Shown here one piece after another: positions 1 to 5,206 of a stretch of 5,711 bases of DNA. Made by a program: the position numbers and the translations under genes. Within the stretch, counting starts at the first letter, position 1, and the number at the start of each line of letters is the position of its first letter. This stretch comes from JANQUM01 sp047630355 (GTDB taxonomy: Bacteria > Bacteroidota > Bacteroidia > Cytophagales > Spirosomataceae): positions 1 through 5,711 of the forward strand of contig JBLHXN010000186.1 in the NCBI GenBank assembly GCA_047630355.1. Direction: 5' to 3'. The notes below the pieces were generated by a model that saw only the letters and a program-made list of their open reading frames with translations, was not told the origin of the DNA and did not search any database.

Positions 1-385
1 GTTTTCCCAATGACATCGCCAACATGGTAATCGGGAAGTGAGAAAAATCGGGTGTTCCCACGCTTACGGCGTCAACCTGGCTTCCCATTTTATCAAACAT
101 TTCTCGGAAATCTTGAAAACGCGGAACGTTCGGGAATTGCTTCAAAATTTCTAATGTATGGGGTGCTCCCATATCCACGTCACAAAAAGCAACGATGTTT
201 GCCAAACCAGTCTTATGCAGTGCTTTGGTAATGTCGCCACCTCGGTTACCGATTCCGCAACATGCCAAATTTACTTTATCGCTTGGAGCAATTTTACCCA
301 CCTTTTTTCCTAAAATGTGTGACGGTATCACACTGATTCCGGCCACTCCGAACGAACTCGCTTTAATAAAATCTCTTCTTTTCAT
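1..385 (-). CDS. Gfo/Idh/MocA-family oxidoreductase, Tat-exported, N-terminal part (3' end outside window)
   Basis: An open frame runs from an ATG at 383-385 off the low edge of the window without a stop, giving 128 residues. It opens with a twin-arginine signal (MKRRDFIK, then a hydrophobic stretch to about residue 25), so the protein is probably folded in the cytoplasm and exported by Tat. The Rossmann NAD(P)-binding fold follows: VNLACCGIGNRGGDI (about 39-53) carries the glycine-rich dinucleotide loop, then an FCDVDMG strand end (about 70-76) and DAVSVGTPDFSHF (about 106-118), the usual Gfo/Idh pattern. The catalytic EKP-type motif and C-terminal domain lie beyond the window. The family oxidises or epimerises sugars and polyols; the substrate cannot be told from this fragment. 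The start is fixed by the Tat motif, with no other ATG in the short upstream gap. It lies 46 bp after the sulfatase stop, same strand, so co-transcription is likely. Confidence 0.9.
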   Translation of the reverse strand, partial: MKRRDFIKASSFGVAGISVIPSHILGKKVGKIAPSDKVNLACCGIGNRGGDITKALHKTGLANIVAFCDVDMGAPHTLEILKQFPNVPRFQDFREMFDKMGSQVDAVSVGTPDFSHFPITMLAMSLGK

Positions 386-431
386 TTTGTATAATTTAGG
401 TTTGAATAAATGATTATGTTGTAAAATTTTT

Positions 432-1817
432 CTACTCTTTTATTTTCCAAAACTCGCTTTTGGTACGGCTATTTTTTAGTAGTTCTGCCATTTTAGTAGC
501 GATTTTTGGATAATTCTCAGCTACATTGTTTGCTTCGGCAATGTCAACGCTGAGGTTATAGAGTTCGAGTTTATTGTCGTTTTTACTTCGCCGAATTGCC
601 TTCCAGCTTCCCTTTCGAGCGGCTTGATCGAACCCTCGTTCGTGAAATTCCCAGTACAGGTATCGGTCTTTTGAAAGCGTATTTTTCTTACCAATTAAGG
701 AGTTGAAAAACGATTCGCCATTTACTCCTAAGCTATCGGTAGCAAGTGGCTTTTTAATCATTTCGGCAACGGTTGGCAGAAAGTCCCATCCCGCAAAAGG
801 CGTACGATTTACGGAATTAGCTTTAATGCGACTGGGTGCCCACGCAATCATCGGAACCCTGATTCCGCCTTCGTACAAATCTCGTTTGATGCCCGTCAGC
901 GGGCCGTTTGAATCAAAGAATACCGGATCGGCACCGCCTTCCTGATGCGGACCATTATCGGACGTGAAAAAAACGTACGTATTTTTGTCAAGCTCAAGTT
1001 TTTTCAACAGGGCGAACAACTTACCCATATCGGTATCAAGCTGCGAAACCATACCCGCAAAAGCGGCTCGTGGTTGTGGCTGTGAGCGGTACGTGCCGCC
1101 TTTCTGAATATAAGGAATTTCCTCAAAATTGCTTTCACCGTTGTACAAATACGGAGCAATGGCACTATCGGTCGGGCTGAAAATCTCGGCGTGCGGAATC
1201 GTGGACGGCCAGTACATAAAGAAAGGTTTCTCTTGGTTGTTTTTTATGAAATCTAATGCGGCTTCGGTAATTGTTAAACTCGAATGCCGCAACGAATCAT
1301 GCTTGAAAGCAACCGTTTTTCCGTCCTTGATTTTCATCAACGAATCCGTATACGAGTGATGGGCGTGACGCTGATCGGTGTAGCCCAAGAATTCATCCCA
1401 CCCTTGATTAGACGGACTTCCAACGGTTCCTGCTTCACCGAGTCCCCACTTACCAAACATTCCAGTTATATATCCGTGCTGCTTCATAAATTCGGCAATA
1501 GTTACTTCTTCGGCGGGGAGTGGAATTCGTTTATTTCCTCTTACGTAAGCTGTTCCGGTATGTTTGCCTGTCATTAAGGCACATCTTGAAGGTGCACAAA
1601 CGGTGTTCCCAGCGTAGAAGTTAGTGAAACGCACCCCTTCCGTTGCCATTTTATCAAGGTTTGGAGTCTTGATAATTTGTTGTCCGTAGCATCCTAAATC
1701 TCCGTAGCCGAGATCATCTGCCATGACGTAAATAACATTTGGCGGTTGCTCATTTTTGGGTTGACAGTCAAGAAGAAATACTGTAAAAAAGGCAAGGAGA
1801 AAAAAGTTCTTTTTCAT
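432..1817 (-). CDS. Formylglycine-dependent sulfatase (arylsulfatase-like, family S1), lipoprotein
   Basis: A complete 461-residue S1 sulfatase, which hydrolyses sulfate esters, probably on a sugar or glycan. Residues 1-18 look like a lipoprotein signal ending LLDC (Cys18), so it should be membrane-anchored outside the cytoplasm; Asp just before the Cys is unusual. Active-site elements appear in order: metal ligands in VMADDLGYGD (Asp34, Asp35); the CAPSR signature with Cys74, the residue matured to formylglycine, and Arg78; GKWGLG with Lys123; a His-rich QRHAHHSY (about 149-156); IPHAE with His209; TSDNG with Asp287/Asn288; and GIKRDLYEGG with Lys311. The common GKWHLG motif reads GKWGLG here, which I recall as a subfamily trait rather than damage. 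The C-terminal ELYNLSVDIAEANN region is typical of the family. A maturing enzyme would have to be encoded elsewhere. The substrate is not determinable. The Gfo/Idh gene follows after 46 bp, fitting a sugar-use pair. Confidence 0.95.
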   Translation of the reverse strand: MKKNFFLLAFFTVFLLDCQPKNEQPPNVIYVMADDLGYGDLGCYGQQIIKTPNLDKMATEGVRFTNFYAGNTVCAPSRCALMTGKHTGTAYVRGNKRIPLPAEEVTIAEFMKQHGYITGMFGKWGLGEAGTVGSPSNQGWDEFLGYTDQRHAHHSYTDSLMKIKDGKTVAFKHDSLRHSSLTITEAALDFIKNNQEKPFFMYWPSTIPHAEIFSPTDSAIAPYLYNGESNFEEIPYIQKGGTYRSQPQPRAAFAGMVSQLDTDMGKLFALLKKLELDKNTYVFFTSDNGPHQEGGADPVFFDSNGPLTGIKRDLYEGGIRVPMIAWAPSRIKANSVNRTPFAGWDFLPTVAEMIKKPLATDSLGVNGESFFNSLIGKKNTLSKDRYLYWEFHERGFDQAARKGSWKAIRRSKNDNKLELYNLSVDIAEANNVAENYPKIATKMAELLKNSRTKSEFWKIKE

Positions 1818-1850
1818 ACGGAGAACAGTTATTTAATTCACTATGGAATT

Positions 1851-1858
1851 CAAAAATA
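1851..1858 (-). promoter_or_regulatory. Possible Bacteroidota -7 box for the sulfatase gene
   Basis: On the minus strand this reads TATTTTTG, an exact match to the Bacteroidota -7 consensus TAnnTTTG. It lies about 33 bp before the sulfatase ATG, so the leader would be around 25-30 nt. I find no convincing -33 TTG/TTTG at the usual distance. In AT-rich DNA such a match can arise by chance, so this is tentative. If real, the sulfatase pair is transcribed independently of blh. Confidence 0.35.
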
Positions 1859-1883
1859 ATGATACTTCCTGAAAGAGCGTGGT

Positions 1884-2786
1884 TTATGCTTGGGAGTTAT
1901 AAAACTTTTCCATGACAAAAACGTGTGGAAAAGTAGTTGAAGAGATTAGTACCAAAAGTACGAAACCGTAGGAGAGGTTTATATAATCGAAGTATATTCC
2001 GGCAAAAATCAATAGCGTTGCCGTGATGGATATAAGGGTATTCGGCAGGAGTTTTTTTATAAAACTCCACGTGTGGAGGTGTTCCTTGCTTTTGAGAAAG
2101 TTGAATTCGTCTTCCAGTACTTTCAGGGAGTGCAGAAAAGTGAAGTACAGCGTAAAACCAAGTAAAACAGGTAACGCTGCGAAGCTTACGTTGATGAGAA
2201 TCAACATAAAAAACTCGAAGAACATTCTTCCTGAGAGTAGTTGCTTGGTTATTGTCAGGTAGAGTAAGATAAATGCTACCGTAACGGTTGAGCTAATGTG
2301 TAAGTAGTAAAGGTATGAAGTGTCAAATGTTGTTGCAAAAATACGTAAGTCATCGTACCGATTAAGTAGAGCGACTATTTCAATTTGCTTTACGTTCAGG
2401 AAGGCACTCAGTAAGGCAATCCCCCAGGATACGTACAATATTTTATGAAGTAATTTCTCGTTTCTAAAACAGTCAACAAGTTGAGATTGACCAAAGTGAT
2501 AAGCTGAAATTAATAAAAACAGCAGAATAGCGAAAATGGGAAATATGAACCAGGTAGCAGCGTAAATACCAACGAGAAACAAGTAGGTGAGGTAAAAGCC
2601 AAGTGGTTTAATTTTGGTTTTCTTCATGTAGAGGATATTGTCAACTGACCCGTGGGCAATGCCGACGGTAAAAATCAACGGCATGCTTATCGCAAATTGA
2701 CTTTCCATAGATATTTCTACCCCACCAGATAGAAATGGGAAAGAGAGTAATAAAAAAACTATAAATAAAAAGGTGGGTTGCTTCAT
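1884..2786 (-). CDS. blh: Brp/Blh-family beta-carotene 15,15'-dioxygenase (retinal synthesis)
   Basis: This integral membrane enzyme cleaves beta-carotene centrally to give two retinals, the rhodopsin chromophore. Using the ATG at 2784-2786 it has 300 residues, normal for the family, with roughly eight or nine hydrophobic segments. The conserved iron-ligand motifs are present: GIAHGSVD (His45, Asp49), SAYHFGQ (His97), FTFLHSLKVLEDE (His219) and TTFPHVF (His288). A longer reading starts at a TTG at 2829-2831, but its extra 15 codons are exactly the 3' arm region, loop and U-tract of a terminator hairpin, while the ATG is followed at once by a normal hydrophobic N-terminus (MKQPTFLFIVFLLL). I therefore prefer the ATG. 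There is no clear Shine-Dalgarno sequence, only an A-rich AAAACT before the ATG, as is common in this phylum. It lies 63 bp after the rhodopsin stop on the same strand. The function assignment is firm; the amount of expression past the hairpin is the open question. Confidence 0.93.
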   Translation of the reverse strand: MKQPTFLFIVFLLLSFPFLSGGVEISMESQFAISMPLIFTVGIAHGSVDNILYMKKTKIKPLGFYLTYLFLVGIYAATWFIFPIFAILLFLLISAYHFGQSQLVDCFRNEKLLHKILYVSWGIALLSAFLNVKQIEIVALLNRYDDLRIFATTFDTSYLYYLHISSTVTVAFILLYLTITKQLLSGRMFFEFFMLILINVSFAALPVLLGFTLYFTFLHSLKVLEDEFNFLKSKEHLHTWSFIKKLLPNTLISITATLLIFAGIYFDYINLSYGFVLLVLISSTTFPHVFVMEKFYNSQA

Positions 2787-2792
2787 AGTTTT

Positions 2793-2830
2793 AAAAAAAA
2801 TATGGGCGTACAGAAAATCCTGTACGCCCA
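2793..2830 (-). terminator. Intrinsic terminator or attenuator between rhodopsin and blh
   Basis: A perfect 11-bp inverted repeat (TGGGCGTACAG, 2803-2813, against 2820-2830) encloses a 6-nt loop. On the minus strand the hairpin is followed by TA and then eight T residues (2793-2800), the classic form of a rho-independent terminator. It starts 19 bp after the rhodopsin stop codon, and its T-run ends 6 nt before the blh ATG. It should stop most transcripts after the rhodopsin gene and let a fraction read through into blh. The structure is seen directly; its efficiency is inferred. Confidence 0.88.
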
Positions 2831-2849
2831 ATTTGTAGAAACCTGAAAA

Positions 2850-3620
2850 TTAAGCAGGTTTGGCGGCAGTCTTTTCTAAAAGAGTGCTACCAGTCGATTC
2901 TTTTATCGCAATGCCGTAAACTACTAAGCCAAATCCTATCTTGTTGATAGCATCAGCAACGTTGTAGAACAAGTTGATGTCTTTCGCTGCAAATAAGCCA
3001 GCACCGTCTGGTCCTAACCATCCACCTGGCATTGTCATGTAACCAATTGGGTAAATTGCCCAACCTGCAAGTACAAACCACGCAAGGGCTTTGATACCGC
3101 TTTTTACAGCCGGTGAGTTTGACTTGTCTGCCAATTGCTTCGCTTCGCCAAACCAAGCAGAATAAAGGATGTACGCATAACCAATAGTAGAAATAACGCC
3201 CCATAGTACGGAGTGGAACATGCTACCGTCAGTAAATGCTTCACCAATGTAACCTGCTACCAGCATCACAACAGATGCAATGATTAGCTTCCACATAAAT
3301 GATGTCTTGGCTCCAGCTGGACGAAGGAGTAAGTAAAATTCGATACACATCAGGGGCACGGTAAGTGTCCAGTCAATGTAACGCAAAGCTACTGGAGTCT
3401 CACCCGTAGAAGCGTAGAAATCACGCATGTAATAATAGTGAACAGCCGCGATTCCGGTAATCAAACCAGAAACTAATAATGAAAGCTTCCATTTGGCATC
3501 TACTGATCCTCTTTCTAAGAAAAAGAAAACGGATGCAGCAAACATTGCCATGTAGCCGGTGAAAAATGTAAACGACACGGGATCTTTCCCGTCAATTGCA
3601 ATAAGCTCTAGTAGTACCAT
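2850..3620 (-). CDS. Proteorhodopsin-type light-driven proton pump (DTE motif, green-tuned)
   Basis: A complete 256-residue microbial rhodopsin with seven membrane helices at about 16-36, 44-66, 78-99, 107-127, 136-157, 174-198 and 214-240. Helix C reads RYIDWTLTVPLMCIE: Asp83 (proton acceptor), Thr87 and Glu94 (proton donor) form the DTE motif of outward H+ pumps, rather than the NDQ sodium or NTQ chloride motifs. Arg80 is present, and His61 sits 22 residues before Asp83, as in the proteorhodopsin His-Asp pair. Met91 is at the spectral-tuning site (proteorhodopsin 105), where Leu or Met gives green absorption. Lys227 in DAINK is the retinal Schiff-base lysine, with Asp223 as second counterion. 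Gly141 in LWGVIST aligns with xanthorhodopsin Gly156, the carotenoid-antenna opening. The ATG is the first available: an in-frame TAA lies two codons upstream. A terminator follows the gene, then blh, which supplies retinal. Confidence 0.97.
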   Translation of the reverse strand: MVLLELIAIDGKDPVSFTFFTGYMAMFAASVFFFLERGSVDAKWKLSLLVSGLITGIAAVHYYYMRDFYASTGETPVALRYIDWTLTVPLMCIEFYLLLRPAGAKTSFMWKLIIASVVMLVAGYIGEAFTDGSMFHSVLWGVISTIGYAYILYSAWFGEAKQLADKSNSPAVKSGIKALAWFVLAGWAIYPIGYMTMPGGWLGPDGAGLFAAKDINLFYNVADAINKIGFGLVVYGIAIKESTGSTLLEKTAAKPA

Positions 3621-3673
3621 AAATAATTAATAAGATTTAGTTTGAAATAGGGTATTTGTAAAAAGGTATAAAA

Positions 3674-3681
3674 CAAATATA
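3674..3681 (-). promoter_or_regulatory. Putative -7 promoter box for the rhodopsin gene
   Basis: The minus strand reads TATATTTG, an exact TAnnTTTG match, 53 bp before the rhodopsin ATG, which would give a leader of roughly 45 nt. The nearest TTTG upstream (minus strand, 3696-3699) is only 14 bp away, shorter than the usual 17-23 bp, so the -33 element is doubtful. Its position between the AEC terminator and the rhodopsin start makes it the best promoter candidate in the spacer. Confidence 0.5.
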
Positions 3682-3699
3682 AGCTACTTAAAGACCAAA

Positions 3700-3711
3700 T
3701 ACATATATGTA
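3700..3711. promoter_or_regulatory. 12-bp perfect palindrome upstream of the rhodopsin promoter
   Basis: TACATATATGTA is a perfect two-fold palindrome lying 18-30 bp upstream of the putative -7 box, that is, in or next to the -33 region where a dimeric regulator could act. No known operator is recognised in it, and AT-rich DNA yields such palindromes by chance fairly often, so the role is a guess. Confidence 0.3.
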
Positions 3712-3950
3712 CGCCATTTTGTTTGATACTTTGTTTCAATATTTAAACAGTATGGTATCGTATGCGATAGGTAGAAGTTATGTTTTGTCAAGCTTCAAAT
3801 AGCTTAAAAGTGCGTTTCATTTAACTAATTCTATGTTTATTTACAGATTTAGGAATTTGTGATACTGTATGAGTATAGATAAAATCAATATATAATTGTA
3901 TATATATAGGTGGTAAGTCATTATTGTAGAGGGTTTATGCTATTTGTTGT

Positions 3951-3986
3951 AAATAAAAAACTCTGCCTTTATTTAAGGCAGAGTTT
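3951..3986 (-). terminator. Intrinsic terminator after the AEC permease gene
   Basis: A perfect 12-bp inverted repeat (AAACTCTGCCTT, 3958-3969, against 3975-3986) has a 5-nt loop. On the minus strand the hairpin ends in TTT and continues TTTATTT, a good U-tract. It begins 43 bp after the permease stop and separates that unit from the rhodopsin gene. The plus-strand side lacks a good T-run, so it is probably one-directional. Confidence 0.88.
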
Positions 3987-4029
3987 CGCTATTTATTCAA
4001 ACAACCTATGAATTCTCTGTAAATACTAT

Positions 4030-5145
4030 TCAGGCATCAGCATTAACGGCTTTGTTGAGAGATGGCAAAATTACTTTGCTGTATAATAATCTTGGAACAA
4101 TTCCGACTGCTGTCATAGCCAGACCTGTGAAAGCTAGTGTATTGACATGTGTAAAGTAATTGCCGGCGGTTAGAATACTTAAAATTAGTAGTGTTGAGAA
4201 TGGTAAGGAAAAAGCAAGCACTAAAACCGCGAGTTTGGCATCAAATGTTCGTTTATCTTCAGCAACTTTCTTTTCTTCTTCTTGTAAGTTAAAAACGGAG
4301 ATATGAGCGAACGGCCAAAAGCTTACTGAACTTAATGGCAATACTACGGTGAGCAGGATCATAGTCGGCTCTGTGATTTGAAACAATGTAATCAGCAAGG
4401 CACTAAAAAGTAGCGTCAACCCCGCTCGGGTGAATAATACTGAAATCACTAATCGCTTCTTTCCTTCTTTCAGCTGTACGGCTAAACCGATAAATATGAG
4501 TACAAGTGGAGTCATTGTGGCACTTGTTTTGTCAAAAATGCCCTGAATGAAAACGGGTAGGCTGGTATAATTAATGCCCAAGCCTAAAAGTATCAATGCT
4601 GCAAATAGCACCATATTAATGGGCTCACTTATCAGACTCATTAGCAGGCTTTTTACTTTGGCTCCGAGGTTAGATTGTTCTGATGTATTGTTACTCAGGA
4701 ACATATTCATTGCCACGATATAAAGGAAGATTAGTACGAAAAACTTATTTCCAACATCGGCAAGTGCAGCAAGGGCAAGTCCTTGCTCGCCCAGGAATTC
4801 AGCAATGAACGGAAAGCATGACAAGCCGGGTGCTAGCGAAGGAACAAGCATAGTGAGCGTGCGGCCAGTTGCAGATTTCCTTTCAATTCCCATGCCCTTC
4901 AGGATTAAGGGCATAAATGCAAACATGATAAAGTTGAACGCCAGAGCTGCCAACGGAACAAATATCATTTTAGCGTTCAACTCAATCTTGAGAAGTGCAA
5001 TAAATATAGTGGCTGGTAACGCTACCGTTAACACAATTTGCTTGATGCCGTTGACGTATTCTTTGTTTTTGAACTTTGCTCTCAATAGTAAGCCAAGACC
5101 AATGAGTAGGAGTAGCGTTAAGGTTTTTTGTAAGGCTTCGTTCAT
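4030..5145 (-). CDS. AEC (auxin efflux carrier)-family membrane permease
   Basis: A 371-residue polytopic membrane protein with about ten hydrophobic helices (roughly 8-22, 35-53, 60-85, 97-117, 125-149, 171-190, 208-225, 232-256, 260-282, 305-327, 336-355). The layout of two similar five-helix halves and motifs such as LPATIFIALL (43-52), PSLAPGLSCFPFIAEFLGEQGLA (about 102-124, split here only by position), ADVGNK (129-134) and the second-half LPLSSVSFWPFA (269-280) fit the AEC/Mem_trans family (PF03547), whose members move organic acids, amino acids or similar anions. The protein is longer than the usual 300-320 residues, partly through a charged loop at about 287-304 rich in Glu, Lys and Asp. 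The substrate is not predictable. It starts 61 bp after the aminotransferase stop with a hairpin between, and ends in a strong terminator, so it may be the last gene of an aminotransferase-permease unit. Confidence 0.82.
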   Translation of the reverse strand: MNEALQKTLTLLLLIGLGLLLRAKFKNKEYVNGIKQIVLTVALPATIFIALLKIELNAKMIFVPLAALAFNFIMFAFMPLILKGMGIERKSATGRTLTMLVPSLAPGLSCFPFIAEFLGEQGLALAALADVGNKFFVLIFLYIVAMNMFLSNNTSEQSNLGAKVKSLLMSLISEPINMVLFAALILLGLGINYTSLPVFIQGIFDKTSATMTPLVLIFIGLAVQLKEGKKRLVISVLFTRAGLTLLFSALLITLFQITEPTMILLTVVLPLSSVSFWPFAHISVFNLQEEEKKVAEDKRTFDAKLAVLVLAFSLPFSTLLILSILTAGNYFTHVNTLAFTGLAMTAVGIVPRLLYSKVILPSLNKAVNADA

Positions 5146-5154
5146 AGTTTTTAA

Positions 5155-5182
5155 CCACCCTCCCGACTAAGCGGAAAGGTGG
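5155..5182 (-). terminator. Hairpin between aminotransferase and AEC permease, possible weak terminator or leader structure
   Basis: On the minus strand CCACCTTTCCG pairs with CGGGAGGGTGG over 11 bp, including two G-U pairs, around a 6-nt loop. It is followed only by TTAAAAAC, so the U-tract is too short for a standard terminator. It ends 9 nt before the permease ATG, where it could affect translation initiation or protect the message end. The fold is seen in the sequence; its role is inferred. Confidence 0.5.
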
Positions 5183-5206
5183 AGTTTTAAAGGTGATTTT
5201 CAGGAA

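Larger units (their letters stand above)
3621..4029. other. AT-rich intergenic region between AEC permease and rhodopsin
   Basis: About 410 bp without a convincing gene. It contains the AEC terminator (3951-3986), the putative rhodopsin -7 box (3674-3681) and the palindrome at 3700-3711. The middle part (about 3712-3950) is very AT-rich, with alternating TA runs near 3889-3908 and a small inverted repeat (TATCG/CGATA, 3756-3769). The only short frame of note, 31 codons from an ATG at 3707 on the plus strand, has no coding signs. I see no tRNA-like or known riboswitch structure. Confidence 0.7.

Noticed and set aside
195..413. 72-codon frame on the plus strand
   Set aside because: Antisense to the Gfo/Idh gene, whose Tat signal and Rossmann motifs are unmistakable; the product has no recognisable features.
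703..1577. Three plus-strand frames of 76-97 codons
   Set aside because: All are antisense to the conserved sulfatase coding sequence and carry no family motifs.
2023..2262. 79-codon plus-strand frame
   Set aside because: Antisense to blh, with no family signature.
2953..3204. 83-codon minus-strand frame inside the rhodopsin gene
   Set aside because: A shifted frame of the rhodopsin coding sequence, with Cys- and Trp-rich composition unlike a real protein.
2850..3620. Sodium- or chloride-pumping rhodopsin, as found in many Bacteroidota
   Set aside because: The helix C residues are Asp, Thr, Glu (DTE) rather than NDQ or NTQ.
3708..3715. TGTACGCC repeated in the terminator arm at 2821-2828
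   Set aside because: An 8-base match between two places in a window this size is expected by chance, and the flanks differ.
3707..3802. 31-codon plus-strand frame in the rhodopsin upstream spacer
   Set aside because: Its ATG lies in the palindrome, with no ribosome site or recognisable product; expected by chance in AT-rich DNA.
4805..5170. 121-codon plus-strand frame
   Set aside because: Antisense to the AEC permease; its length comes from the hydrophobic codon bias of the gene opposite.
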